A DNA stretch of 64,000 nucleotides from Hyphomicrobium sp. ghe19 (GCF_902712875.1 NZ_LR743509.1:4106001-4170000); one strand, 5' to 3'; counted from the first letter of the stretch, positions 1-8,495 are shown. Numbers and translations are program-made. Notes: generated by a model from the letters alone, not told the origin.

Positions 1-2
1 AA

Positions 3-284
3 AACGAATACACTCTATTCATGCAGAATGGCAACGAGAGCGCAGGGCTCGCGAAGTATGATGGCAAGGAGCCGACCGATCCCAAGCCCGGCTGGCTGAC
101 CTACATTCAAGTTAGCAATGTCGACGACGCCGTTGTCGAAGCCTTGAAGAAGGGCGGCAAAGTTCTCAAGGCTCCGACCGACGCTAATAACATCGGTAGA
201 CTTGCGATTGTCGCCGATCCCGACGGCAATCCCTTTGGCCTCGTCACGCCATTGAGCAAGGATTCGACCGCGGCGGGACATTAG
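3..284 (+). CDS. VOC (glyoxalase-fold) family protein, C-terminal part, cut by window start
   Basis: The reading frame is open from the window edge, and the residues before the first Met (NEYTLF) fit the beta strand of a vicinal-oxygen-chelate fold, so the true start lies outside. The visible part holds the second half of one VOC module: a beta-alpha unit starting [15 protein letters not shown], then a strand with [12 protein letters not shown], the usual D-P-D-G-N turn before the last metal-ligand strand. VOC proteins include glyoxalase I, bleomycin-resistance proteins and ring-cleaving dioxygenases; the substrate cannot be told from this fragment. A GC-rich hairpin follows the stop. Confidence 0.75.
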   Translation, partial: NEYTLFMQNGNESAGLAKYDGKEPTDPKPGWLTYIQVSNVDDAVVEALKKGGKVLKAPTDANNIGRLAIVADPDGNPFGLVTPLSKDSTAAGH

Positions 285-324
285 AATTTCGAAGCTCACG
301 GCGAAGATCGGAACGTTTCATCAT

Positions 325-359
325 AGGCCCGGCGCGGATCAGCAATCCCTGCCGGGCCT
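325..359 (+). terminator. GC-rich hairpin after the VOC gene, possible terminator
   Basis: AGGCCCGGC at 325-333 pairs perfectly with GCCGGGCCT at 351-359 around a 17-base loop, 40 bases after the VOC stop. It lacks a clear T-run (TTGATGC follows), so it is either a weak intrinsic terminator or a transcript-end stabilising stem. Confidence 0.5.
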
Positions 360-484
360 TGATGCTTTCACGGCAACCCAACTATTTTTGCCAACCCGTG
401 AGGGAACGCACCCTGTTCAGAAGGCGTTGCCAAGTCGATACGGGTGCGCCGTCAGACGATTGGGAAGAAGGAAAGGAAGCAGGG

Positions 485-643
485 ATGGGAAACGGCAACG
501 ATCCTCCACGAATTCCTTTCCCCACGCAGGAGCCTGGAGAGCTTCCCACCTTGCCGCCTGCGCCGAAGGAGCCGCCCCAGCCTTCTCCCGTGCCGCTCGA
601 CGCGCCTGGCGAGAAACCCGATCCGGACGCTCCGGTGAGGTAG
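485..643 (+). CDS. Small proline-rich hypothetical protein
   Basis: Codes for 52 residues starting MGNGNDPPRIPFP, with the rest made almost wholly of Pro, Glu, Ala and Asp. A purine-rich GGAAAGCAGGG lies just before the ATG, which favours this start over an upstream one at 359. It has no signal peptide, membrane segment or cysteine, and would be acidic and disordered. I recall similar short P/E-rich proteins in rhizobial genomes but cannot name a family. Its downstream neighbour is convergent. It could also be a chance reading frame. Confidence 0.4.
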   Translation: MGNGNDPPRIPFPTQEPGELPTLPPAPKEPPQPSPVPLDAPGEKPDPDAPVR

Positions 644-748
644 TCCGTCTGCAGTTCCGGCTTTTCCGGAAGCATCGTTCGATCATGCTTTTCAGCATGC
701 GTGGTCGATCCTCCTTTCGAAAACATTGAAGGTGTCCCGAGCTGCGCC

Positions 749-2140
749 TTAGACAATTGCGGCGGTCGGCGCCCACGGGTTGCCGCTCACGACGAGGTCG
801 GCGAGGATTTTCGCGGCTCTCTGAAGGACGTCATGGCTTTCGGCTGCCGAGAGGCACACGCGGACTGCGTCGCGGGCATTCTTCGGATCCAAATTAAAAA
901 ATGCGGCTGGACTGACGCCGACGCCTCGAAGCTTGGCTTCGGCAGCAAAGACTTCGCTTTGCCAACCCGACGGCATGCGCAGCCAGACATGGAACGCAGT
1001 CGGGCTCGATGAATAATCCAACCCGCGAAAAGCCTGTTGGGCAATCAGTTGACGTTCCGCGTTGCGTTCCCGCTGTGCATCCTCCAGCTCAGCAATGAGC
1101 CCCGTGCGCACAAGTCTCGCCGCTATTTCGGCCTCTATCGGCGCCGCCATAAGCGTCGTTGCGCGGAGCGCAGTTCCGACAGCGCGCCGCCATTGCTCCG
1201 GCACGCGCATATAGCCGACTCGCATGCCGGGTCCGCAATTCTTAGAAAAACTCGTGATGTATATGGCTTGAGTGCGGAGCCGCGCGGCCAATGGTTCAGG
1301 ACGTGGCGAAAGAAGAAATCCGTATACGTCGTCTTCGACGACCCCGATCTTGTAACGTTCGCAGATTTTAGCGATCGCCTTTCGACGCGACGGCGGCATG
1401 GTCGTGGTGGTCGGATTATGCAGAGTGGGTGCGCAATAGAGCACCCGAGCATGGCCTGAGCGCAAAGCGTCCTCAAGGGCATCGGGCATCAATCCATCGT
1501 CATCCATTGCCACCGGGACGACGTTGCGACCGAGCATTCTGGCGGCAGTTCGCGCGCCATAAAAAGTTGTCGCCTCCATGAGGATGCTTTCGCCGGGTTC
1601 CGTCAGCGCAGCGAGAGCAATTGCGATACCGTGCTGGGCGCCAGCGCAAACGACGATATCGTCACTCCCCGCCTTCACACCCAAGGTTTGCAGATAAGTG
1701 GCTCCAGCTGCGCGATGGGAGACGGTTCCGATATCGCTCTGTCTGCCGAGAAGAGCGCCGTAATCCAGGTCGCGGGCGACTTCGCTTGCAAGCTCGCGCA
1801 AGTTCGGCAGAGGCGGCGCACCCGCCGGGAAATTGTGCGAAAGATCTATAAACGGCGCATTATTTGTCGTCGTCAGCGACGATACAGGAGAGTCTGGAAG
1901 CCGCGCGAGCACGAACGTCCCTTGACCGACGCGCGCTTCCGCAAGACCCCGTCGCTGTATTTCCGAATAGGCCCGCGTTACCGTGGTGACATCGAGTTCC
2001 AATTGATCGGCAAGTGAGCGATGCGTCGGCAATCGGGTGCCGTTGAGAAGCTCGCCATCATCGATCGCACGTGTGACGGCGTCAGCAATCGCGAGATAGC
2101 GCGGCCCTTTGAGACGCCTGATTTCAGAGATCCATTTCAT
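749..2140 (-). CDS. MocR-type regulator (GntR winged helix fused to aminotransferase class I fold)
   Basis: 463 residues. Residues 1-75 form a GntR winged helix (LPTHRSLADQLELDVTTVTR), and residues about 95-455 form a fold-type I aminotransferase. The PLP lysine is in ITSFSKNCGPGMRVGY, and the PLP-contacting Asp is in VVEDDVYGF. Length and domain order match the MocR/PdxR/TauR family, which binds PLP (often with an amino compound) and usually controls a neighbouring divergent operon. It is divergent from the RidA-ABC-hydrolase operon starting at 2404 and is its likely regulator. The ATG has GGAAG upstream. The ligand is unknown; an amine or a Schiff-base-forming intermediate is the family expectation. 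Confidence 0.9.
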   Translation of the reverse strand: MKWISEIRRLKGPRYLAIADAVTRAIDDGELLNGTRLPTHRSLADQLELDVTTVTRAYSEIQRRGLAEARVGQGTFVLARLPDSPVSSLTTTNNAPFIDLSHNFPAGAPPLPNLRELASEVARDLDYGALLGRQSDIGTVSHRAAGATYLQTLGVKAGSDDIVVCAGAQHGIAIALAALTEPGESILMEATTFYGARTAARMLGRNVVPVAMDDDGLMPDALEDALRSGHARVLYCAPTLHNPTTTTMPPSRRKAIAKICERYKIGVVEDDVYGFLLSPRPEPLAARLRTQAIYITSFSKNCGPGMRVGYMRVPEQWRRAVGTALRATTLMAAPIEAEIAARLVRTGLIAELEDAQRERNAERQLIAQQAFRGLDYSSSPTAFHVWLRMPSGWQSEVFAAEAKLRGVGVSPAAFFNLDPKNARDAVRVCLSAAESHDVLQRAAKILADLVVSGNPWAPTAAIV

Positions 2141-2171
2141 GCTGCTTCCACGCGAAGGTCCCCGGCGTCAT

Positions 2172-2397
2172 TGTATGGATTTTCGCGCGCCACAGAAGAT
2201 CGTTTGTCTGCATATAATGGATGCACGCCGCCATTCAGTTGGGCAGAGCGCAACTCGCAGAGCTCCCTCTCCTTCGCCTCAGGTCAAGAGAACCTGCATT
2301 TTTAAAGGAGAAATGCGCGCCGCGCGCTGGCGGCCACGGCGCAAAGCACTGGCACACACCTTGCAAAATCTGGTGCAGACATTTCGTCTGTATGGAT
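2172..2397. promoter_or_regulatory. Repeated motif between the MocR gene and its divergent operon, candidate MocR operator
   Basis: The divergent intergenic region carries TGTATGGAT at 2172-2180 and again at 2389-2397, and a related TATAATGGAT at 2213-2222. The second and third copies are both preceded by GTCTG (2206-2210 and 2386-2390). MocR proteins commonly bind direct repeats near both promoters. Assignment to this regulator is inference from position only. Confidence 0.35.
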
Positions 2398-2403
2398 CTG
2401 TTC

Positions 2404-2826
2404 ATGTCTGCAAATATCGCGACCTCGGGATTGAGCTTTTACATGGTCCCGAATGCTCCCGAGCCGGTCGCTACCTTTTCGCACGCCGTCGAAGCGGGAA
2501 GCTTCATTCACGTTACAGGGCAGATGCCGACATATCCCGGCGAGCCTGAACGTCCCATACCGGACGATATCGAAGAGCAGACCCATCGCGTGATGGCCAA
2601 CCTGCATATCGTGCTGACCGGATTGGGTCTCGATTGGTCGAGCGTTGTGCGCGCCGGCGCATATCTGACGAATTTCGAGAAGGACTACGCGCGCTTCAAC
2701 GAGATCTATTCGAGTTACTTCCCGGCCAATCGGTTGCCGGCGCGGACGTGCATCGGTGTAACGGCCCTTGCACGCAGCGCGCGGGTGGAAGTCGATCTCG
2801 TGGCCTTTCGGCCCCTCGCGCGGTAG
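2404..2826 (+). CDS. RidA (YjgF/YER057c) family enamine/imine deaminase-like protein
   Basis: 140 residues from the ATG at 2404, with another in-frame ATG at 2392; longer upstream readings have no family similarity. RidA features: a central VTGQMP strand, GLDWSSVVRAGAYLTNFEKDYARFNEIYSSYF, and the C-terminal PARTCIGVTALARSARVEVDLVA in which the Arg before the Thr is the carboxylate-binding residue of active RidA proteins. RidA proteins hydrolyse reactive enamines or imines; related subfamilies in catabolic operons act on pathway intermediates. It is the first gene of the operon, 15 bases before the permease gene, so it probably serves the same pathway as the hydrolases downstream. Confidence 0.85.
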   Translation: MSANIATSGLSFYMVPNAPEPVATFSHAVEAGSFIHVTGQMPTYPGEPERPIPDDIEEQTHRVMANLHIVLTGLGLDWSSVVRAGAYLTNFEKDYARFNEIYSSYFPANRLPARTCIGVTALARSARVEVDLVAFRPLAR

Positions 2827-2841
2827 AGAGGCGTTGGCTCG

Positions 2842-3648
2842 ATGAGTGTGACCCAGCGCGGCCTGACATTGCAGTTACGGCGCAGCATTCCAACGCGGCA
2901 GTATCGTCTTCTTGCCGTCGTCGGCTTCGCCATCTGTCTATTCGTTTGGGGGCTCATCAGCGCTTCCGCCATCGTCGATCCGGTCTTCCTGCCGTCGCCT
3001 ATCACTGTCGCTCATACGATGGCAGATATATTCGGTGACCAAACAATTTGGTCGGATCTTTGGGTCAGCTTCGTGCGGGTCACGGCTGGCTTTTTGCTCT
3101 CCGCGATGGCTGCGCTGCCCATCGGCATCTTGATGGGCTCGTTCAAACCGGTCGAAGCCATTGTTCAACCGGTGACGGAATTCGTCCGTTACGTCCCGGT
3201 TCCGGCGCTCATTCCGATTTTGATGGTAACGCTCGGGATCGGCGAAGAATCGAAATGGGCTCTTATTTTTATCGGCACCTATTTTCAGCTTGTCCTCATG
3301 GTCGCCGATGAAGTGCGACGGGTCCCTTACGAGCTCTTGCAAGTGGCCCAGACTCTGGGCGCGACGCAGGGCGAAATTATTCGACGCGTTCTGTGGCGCT
3401 CCGCGATGCCGGGCATTTTCGACGCGCTTCGTCTCTGCAACGGCTGGGCTTGGACTTATCTGATTGTCGCCGAGCTGGTCGCTGCGAACGAGGGATTGGG
3501 ATTTCGCATTCTGAAGTTTTCGCGCTTCCTGCAGACCCCGAAAATATGGGTGTATCTCATTCTCCTCGGCGCTATCGGCCTGCTTATCGATTTGATGTTT
3601 CGCGCGCTCAACCGCCGATTGTTCAAATGGGCTGAGAGCGGAAAATGA
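2842..3648 (+). CDS. ABC transporter permease, NitT/TauT (SsuC/TauC-like) family
   Basis: 268 residues with about six membrane segments, starting with a hydrophobic helix after a short basic N-terminus (YRLLAVVGFAICLFVWGLI). The cytoplasmic EAA-type loop that docks the ATPase is visible as AQTLGATQGEIIRRVLWRSAMPGI. Inner-membrane channel subunit; family members import taurine, alkanesulfonates, nitrate, cyanate, pyrimidine precursors and similar small compounds. Its stop overlaps the ATPase start by four bases (ATGA). With the adjoining hydrolases, the cargo is more likely an amide or ureide nitrogen source than a sulfonate: there is no desulfonating oxygenase nearby. Confidence 0.92.
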   Translation: MSVTQRGLTLQLRRSIPTRQYRLLAVVGFAICLFVWGLISASAIVDPVFLPSPITVAHTMADIFGDQTIWSDLWVSFVRVTAGFLLSAMAALPIGILMGSFKPVEAIVQPVTEFVRYVPVPALIPILMVTLGIGEESKWALIFIGTYFQLVLMVADEVRRVPYELLQVAQTLGATQGEIIRRVLWRSAMPGIFDALRLCNGWAWTYLIVAELVAANEGLGFRILKFSRFLQTPKIWVYLILLGAIGLLIDLMFRALNRRLFKWAESGK

Positions 3649-4520
3649 GTCAGATTCTCGAGGTTCAGAACGTCTCGAAGGTCTATCGCACCGACAAAGG
3701 TGGCGTCGAAGCCTTGCGTCCGACGTCATTCAAAGTCGAGCGCGGAGAGTTCGTGACGCTCATCGGTCCATCGGGCTGCGGCAAGACGACGATGCTGTTC
3801 ATCCTCGCCGGACTCGAAGAGCCGACCGATGGATACATGTTCGTCAACGGCCGCCAAGCCATCGGCCCCGGAGCCGACCGCGGCATGGTCTTCCAGAATT
3901 ACACGCTCTATCCCTGGCTGAACGTCACCCAGAACATTCTCTTCAGTGCGACGCTGAATGGCTCTCGCCCGAGTGGAGAAGCCCTGAAAGCCGCCAAGGA
4001 GCGATGCGCCGCGCTTCTCTACCTGATGGGTCTTGAGGCGTTTGCGAATGCGTATCCGCGCGAATTGTCCGGGGGGATGAAGCAGCGCGTTGCCATTGCG
4101 CGCGCGCTGCTTCCGCGCCCGGCAATCCTTTTAATGGATGAGCCGTTCGGCGCTCTCGATGCGCAGACGCGCGAGGAAATTCAGCAGCTCACAGCACTTC
4201 TCAGCCGCCATGAAGGCACGACGGTGCTGATGGTGACGCATGACGTCGATGAAGCCCTCTTTCTATCGACGCGGACGTTGGTGTTCTCTCCTCGTCCCGG
4301 CAGGATCGTCGACGATATTCCGGTCCCGTTCGGCGATGTTCGCAAGCTCGATCTTAAGCTCGCGCCCGAATTCATCTCTCTCAAGCGTCACATGCTCGGC
4401 CTGTTAAGGCGCGAGTCGGACGCCCACCGCGACGATTACCTGCAACGGCTGCTGCAAGCGCAGGAGCCGGAGTTGTCCCATGTGAGTCAGTTGCACAAAG
4501 CGCGAAAGGGAAGCCAATGA
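3645..4520 (+). CDS. ABC transporter ATP-binding protein, NitT/TauT family
   Basis: 291 residues. Walker A GPSGCGKTT, Q-loop in MVFQNYTLYPW, signature LSGGMKQR, Walker B ILLMDEPFGALD and the switch His in VMVTHDVDEA-like MVTHDVDEA are all intact. The Q-loop and D-loop wording is that of SsuB/TauB/NrtD proteins. It pairs with the permease just upstream and the solute-binding protein just downstream; the four-base ATGA overlaps on both sides imply translational coupling. The C-terminal 60 residues are a basic/acidic tail without recognisable regulatory domain. Confidence 0.93.
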   Translation: MSQILEVQNVSKVYRTDKGGVEALRPTSFKVERGEFVTLIGPSGCGKTTMLFILAGLEEPTDGYMFVNGRQAIGPGADRGMVFQNYTLYPWLNVTQNILFSATLNGSRPSGEALKAAKERCAALLYLMGLEAFANAYPRELSGGMKQRVAIARALLPRPAILLMDEPFGALDAQTREEIQQLTALLSRHEGTTVLMVTHDVDEALFLSTRTLVFSPRPGRIVDDIPVPFGDVRKLDLKLAPEFISLKRHMLGLLRRESDAHRDDYLQRLLQAQEPELSHVSQLHKARKGSQ

Positions 4521-5485
4521 AAGCTGTGTTCAGGGCCTTGACGGCAGTTCTAATCATGGCGCTATCCGCCGTCTCGTGGTCTACAGCCCGTGCGGACACG
4601 CTGAAGCCCTATAAAGTCGGCTATAATAGTTGGATCGGATACATTTCCCTTTTCATCGCGAAAGAGAAAGGGTTCTTCAAGGACGAAGGTCTGGACCTCC
4701 AGATGCAATCGTTCAGTTCGCCCGGTGATGGCCTCGCACCGCTCCTCGGGGGCCAGCTCGATGCGCACTTCACGACTGCCGATAGCGTCATCACGGCGCT
4801 CGACAAAGCTCCGGGCCGTCTGGAGATCGTCTATATGACCGACACATCTGCCGGCGCCGACGCCATTCTCGCGAAATCAGATATCGCGACGCCCGCAGAT
4901 CTCAAGGGAAAGACCGTTGCCGCAACCGCTGGCCAGTGCAACGAACTCCTCCTTCGCAAAGCGCTTACGAAGTATGGTCTGGCCCCGAGTGACATCAAGC
5001 TGATAAACATGAATCCCGACGACGCGGGGGCCGCCTTTGCCGCTGGCAAGCTAGACGCCGCCGTCACCTGGGAACCTTGGATCACAAAGGTGCAGGGCGA
5101 GAAAAAGGGTCATGTCATTTTCTCGTCCAAAGAAGCACCGAACCTGATCCTCGACGTTGTTGCCATCAGCGACAAGACCGCGAAGGACAAGTCTGACGAG
5201 ACGAAAGCGTTTCTTCGCGCTTTGAACAAAGCCAATGAACTGGCGATCTCCGATCCGAAGGCGGCTTCCGCTGTGGCGGCGAAATCCCTGGAGCTCAAGC
5301 CGGAGGAAGTGCTCGACATGCTGCCGAAGGTGAAGCTTTATGGCGCGTCCGATAACGTCACCCAGATGAAGGGTCCGGCGATTGAAGTCGGGAAGGAACT
5401 GGCCGCATTTTTCAAAGAGGTAAAAGTCAACGATGGCGTTGTCGACACGTCGAATATTTTCAATCCGTCATTCATAGGCAAGTAG
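4517..5485 (+). CDS. ABC transporter substrate-binding protein, NrtA/SsuA/TauA-like
   Basis: 322 residues. A Sec signal peptide (basic start, hydrophobic helix, cleavage near ARA-DT at about residue 27) is followed by the NMT1/SsuA fold: VGYNSWIGYISLFIAKEKGFFKDEGLDL, then the lobe switch DLKGKTVAATAGQCNELLL and LDAAVTWEPWITK. The WEPW segment is typical of NrtA/SsuA-like binding proteins. It works in the periplasm with the preceding permease and ATPase. Ligand specificity cannot be read from sequence; the genes downstream point to an amide or ureide compound. Confidence 0.92.
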   Translation: MKAVFRALTAVLIMALSAVSWSTARADTLKPYKVGYNSWIGYISLFIAKEKGFFKDEGLDLQMQSFSSPGDGLAPLLGGQLDAHFTTADSVITALDKAPGRLEIVYMTDTSAGADAILAKSDIATPADLKGKTVAATAGQCNELLLRKALTKYGLAPSDIKLINMNPDDAGAAFAAGKLDAAVTWEPWITKVQGEKKGHVIFSSKEAPNLILDVVAISDKTAKDKSDETKAFLRALNKANELAISDPKAASAVAAKSLELKPEEVLDMLPKVKLYGASDNVTQMKGPAIEVGKELAAFFKEVKVNDGVVDTSNIFNPSFIGK

Positions 5486-5488
5486 CCC

Positions 5489-6145
5489 ATGGAACCACAT
5501 TACCGAGCCATCCCAGCGGGCGAAGTCGGGACGCAAAACACGGCCCTGCTCGTTATCGACATGGAGCGCGACTTTGTCGATCAGGGAGCCGTTCAAGAAA
5601 CTCCGGGAGGGCGGGCAATCATCCCCGCCATCAACCGCCTCATCAGTTGGGCTCGACAGCACGCGATGCCGATCATTTTTACGCACGAAATGCATCGGTC
5701 AGATCTCAGCGACTACGGGATCGAGCTGGAGTTCGACCCGGTGCACTGTCTCGAAGGAACGCCGGGCTGCGAGCTGACCGAGGGCCTCGATGTCCGTCCC
5801 GAAGATTGGCGCATTCGCAATAAGCGTCGATACGATTGCTTCGTCGGAACCGACCTCGATCTTCTCCTGCGTTCTCGCGGCATCAAGAACCTGGTCTGTT
5901 GTGGAGTGACGACGCACTGCTGCGTGATGAGCACGGTTTATTCGGCTCGTAATCTGGATTATCGCGTTACAGTTCCGACGGACGCCGTTGCGGCCGTTTC
6001 TCCAGCGCATCAAGCGGCTGCGCTTCTCTGCATGAGCGATGTGTTCGCCTATCTGTCGTCGACGAGCGCCATCACGTCGTGGCCTCTCGCGGCGGGCGTT
6101 TTCGAGACCAGCCCGGTAGCAAAGCGTTCGCATGCCGTTGTCTGA
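5489..6145 (+). CDS. Isochorismatase-fold cysteine hydrolase (amidohydrolase)
   Basis: 218 residues, starting three bases after the binding-protein stop. The catalytic triad of cysteine hydrolases is present: Asp24 in LLVIDMERDF, Lys112 in RNKRRYDCF and Cys145 in GVTTHCCV, where the preceding Cys144 makes an unusual Cys-Cys pair. Family members split C-N bonds in nicotinamide, biuret, triuret, ureidoacrylate and N-carbamoyl compounds. The presence of a second, biuret-hydrolase-like paralogue in the same operon suggests consecutive steps, for example triuret-like followed by biuret-like hydrolysis; that pairing is inference. The 3' end overlaps the next gene by 14 bases. Confidence 0.88.
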   Translation: MEPHYRAIPAGEVGTQNTALLVIDMERDFVDQGAVQETPGGRAIIPAINRLISWARQHAMPIIFTHEMHRSDLSDYGIELEFDPVHCLEGTPGCELTEGLDVRPEDWRIRNKRRYDCFVGTDLDLLLRSRGIKNLVCCGVTTHCCVMSTVYSARNLDYRVTVPTDAVAAVSPAHQAAALLCMSDVFAYLSSTSAITSWPLAAGVFETSPVAKRSHAVV

Positions 6146-7757
6146 GAACACACCTTCTCCGTCGGAGACCGTATCCAAGCTTTACGCGTCGGGCACCCGA
6201 GGTTGTATCTCGGCCCCGCATCATGCTGCGGCAGAAGCAGGACGTGCGGTGCTCGCCGAGGGCGGCACTGCCATCGAGGCGATGGTTGCGGCAGCAGCGA
6301 CCATTGCCGTCGTTTACCCGCACATGAATGGCTTGGGCGGGGACGCATTCTGGCTGATAAAGCGTAAGGGCGAAGAGCCGATTTTCATCTCCGGCTGCGG
6401 CCGCGTAGCCGCGCGCGCAACTGTCGGCTATTATCGCGATCGCGGATACACCGAGCTTCCGGTGCGAGGCCCCGATGCAGCGCTGCTGGTTCCGGGCGCG
6501 ATTTCCAGTTGGAAGCTGGCACTCGATCTCGTCCCTGAAGCGCGACGTTTCTCGTTGGAACGTCTGCTGCGAGACGCGACGGATCATGCGGTCAATGGTT
6601 GCCCTGTCTCCCGCAGCCTTTCCCGTACTCTCGATATTTTTGCGCCTGAGCTCAGCACGATCCAAGGATTTGAGCAGGTGTTTCTGCCTGATGGGCAGGT
6701 TCCCGCTCCCGGCGAACGTTATTGTCTGCCCGCGCTTGGAGCGACGCTTCGCAGGCTCGCCGAAGAAGGTCTCGACAGCTTCTATCGAGGCGCGCTCGCG
6801 GAGATTCACGGGCAATTCCTCGAGGAAGCCGGCAGTCCACTTCGACTCGAGGATTTCCAGTCATACACGGCGGAATACGGAAAGCCTCTATCTGCCCTCG
6901 TTTCCGCTGGAACGCTCTACAATTCCCCGGCCCCGACGCAGGGGTTTGCCTCCTTACTCATTCTTGCAATCTTCGACCGGTTGCGCGTCGGCTCGGCCGA
7001 CGGCAGTTCGTACATTCACAGCTTGGTGGAGGCGACCAAACGCGCATTCGATCTTCGAAACAAAAACCTCGCCGATCCGGATTTCATGCCGATAGAGGCA
7101 TCGCAATTCCTGCTGCCGGGTGCCGTATCGGAAATGGCGGCAGCGATTGATCGGAACAAAGCATCGCCGTGGCCCGGCCCGTCGGAACTCGGGGGTACGA
7201 TATGGATGGGCGCCACCGACAGCGATGGCGCCGTCGTGAGTTTGATTCAAAGTCTGTTCTGGGAATTCGGATCCGGTTTGACGTGTGCGAAGACCGGAAT
7301 CGCCTTCGAAAATCGCGGCGCAGGCTTCTCGCTCGCACCTGGCCCCAATCAGTTGGCCCCGCGAAAGCAGCCCTTCCACACGCTCAATCCCGCGCTCGCC
7401 CAACTCAACGACGGCCGGACAATGGCCTACGGCACGATGGGAGGCGATGGCCAACCACAAACGCAAGCAGCACTGTTCACGCGTTATGCCTTGTTCGATC
7501 TTAGTCTTGAGAATGCGATCAGCGCGCCTCGTTGGCTTCTCGGGAAGACGTGGGGCAACAGCAGCCTGTCGCTAAAGCTCGAAGGACGCTTCTCTCAGGA
7601 AATAGAGAACCAGCTGATCAACCTCGGTCACAGCACCGAGCGGTACTCCGACTACTCCGAATCGATGGGACATGCCGGCGCGGTGGTTCTTCATCCTTCA
7701 GGTCGCGTGGAGAGCGCCACCGATCCCCGATCGGATGGTGCAGCCCTCGCGATCTGA
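6132..7757 (+). CDS. Gamma-glutamyltransferase (GGT) family Ntn-hydrolase
   Basis: 541 residues, the usual GGT length. Early motifs GGTAIEAMVAAAATIAVVYPHMNGLGGDAFWLI and the autocleavage/nucleophile Thr (about Thr356, GGTIWMGATDSDGAVVSLIQS) are visible, and the C-terminal gly-rich GTMGGDGQPQTQ is conserved. No signal peptide is seen, so it is probably cytoplasmic, unlike the periplasmic E. coli enzyme. The nucleophile context (GTIWM rather than TTHFSV) fits the divergent GGT-like acylases. It lies between two cysteine hydrolases, so it may release a glutamyl or acyl group from a pathway intermediate; its real substrate is unknown. Confidence 0.88.
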   Translation: MPLSENTPSPSETVSKLYASGTRGCISAPHHAAAEAGRAVLAEGGTAIEAMVAAAATIAVVYPHMNGLGGDAFWLIKRKGEEPIFISGCGRVAARATVGYYRDRGYTELPVRGPDAALLVPGAISSWKLALDLVPEARRFSLERLLRDATDHAVNGCPVSRSLSRTLDIFAPELSTIQGFEQVFLPDGQVPAPGERYCLPALGATLRRLAEEGLDSFYRGALAEIHGQFLEEAGSPLRLEDFQSYTAEYGKPLSALVSAGTLYNSPAPTQGFASLLILAIFDRLRVGSADGSSYIHSLVEATKRAFDLRNKNLADPDFMPIEASQFLLPGAVSEMAAAIDRNKASPWPGPSELGGTIWMGATDSDGAVVSLIQSLFWEFGSGLTCAKTGIAFENRGAGFSLAPGPNQLAPRKQPFHTLNPALAQLNDGRTMAYGTMGGDGQPQTQAALFTRYALFDLSLENAISAPRWLLGKTWGNSSLSLKLEGRFSQEIENQLINLGHSTERYSDYSESMGHAGAVVLHPSGRVESATDPRSDGAALAI

Positions 7758-7808
7758 TCGTGTCCCTGACCTCTGGGCTATCCAGGCAATCGATCAAGGA
7801 AAGAAGCG

Positions 7809-8495
7809 GTGTCAAAGACATTCATGCAGGCAGATCCTTACCCGTGGCCGCACGACGGAGACCTGCAGCCCGAAACGACGGCTTTACTCGTCATCGATAT
7901 GCAGCGCGATTTCTGCGATCCCAATGGATATCTTGCGTCATCGGGATATGACATCGCCCCAACGCGCGCGATCGTGCCGAGGGTCGCCGCCGTTTGTGAG
8001 AAGGTCAGGACCTGGGGTGGTCTTGTGGTATTCACCCGGGAAGGCCATCGCGCAGATCTTAGTGATCTCCCGCGTCTCAAGGCTTGGCGATCGCAACAGG
8101 CAGGAGCCGAAATCGGATCGGCCGGACCGATGGGACGATTGCTCGTCAGAGGCGAACCTGGGTGGGATATAATCGGAGAGCTCGAACCGCAGCCCGGCGA
8201 TGTCGTGGTCGATAAGCCTGGGTACAGCGCATTCTATGCCACCGACCTCGAACGCATCCTCAGTACGCGTCGCATGCGAAACCTTATTTTGACCGGCGTG
8301 ACGACCGACGTCTGCGTTCACTCGACGCTCCGCGATGCGGTCGACCGAAATTACGAGTGTTTGGTCATTGCGGATGCATGTGCGGCAAGTGTTCAAGAAA
8401 ACCACGCTGCTGCATTACACACCATAAAAACAGAAGGCGGGATATTTGGAGCAGTCGCGAATTCCGGGAGCCTTAGCTTCGAGCCAGAGGGATAG
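7809..8495 (+). CDS. biuH: Biuret-hydrolase-like cysteine hydrolase (isochorismatase fold)
   Basis: 228 residues from a GTG start placed 5-8 bases after GGAAAGAAG; an ATG five codons later is the alternative. The triad is Asp30 (LLVIDMQRDF), Lys136 (VVDKPGYSAF) and Cys169 (GVTTDVCV). As I recall it, the Rhizobium biuret hydrolase triad is Asp36-Lys142-Cys175, which has the same spacing with an offset of six. The N-terminal ADPYPWP, the TREGHRADLSDLP segment and RGEPGWDII are also shared with that enzyme. Likely reaction: biuret plus water to allophanate plus ammonia, in the cytoplasm. No allophanate hydrolase is seen in the window. A related ureide could be the true substrate. Confidence 0.8.
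   Translation: MSKTFMQADPYPWPHDGDLQPETTALLVIDMQRDFCDPNGYLASSGYDIAPTRAIVPRVAAVCEKVRTWGGLVVFTREGHRADLSDLPRLKAWRSQQAGAEIGSAGPMGRLLVRGEPGWDIIGELEPQPGDVVVDKPGYSAFYATDLERILSTRRMRNLILTGVTTDVCVHSTLRDAVDRNYECLVIADACAASVQENHAAALHTIKTEGGIFGAVANSGSLSFEPEG

Noticed and set aside
2938-3729. 263-codon frame on the minus strand
   Set aside because: Antisense to the ABC permease; Arg/Asp-rich shadow composition.
6072-6815. 247-codon frame on the minus strand
   Set aside because: Antisense to the GGT-family gene, with no ribosome site or domain.
5489-8495. Rut pyrimidine-degradation operon
   Set aside because: RidA and an isochorismatase-fold enzyme recall RutC and RutB, but RutA, RutD, RutE, RutF and RutG are absent and the second hydrolase looks biuret-hydrolase-like.
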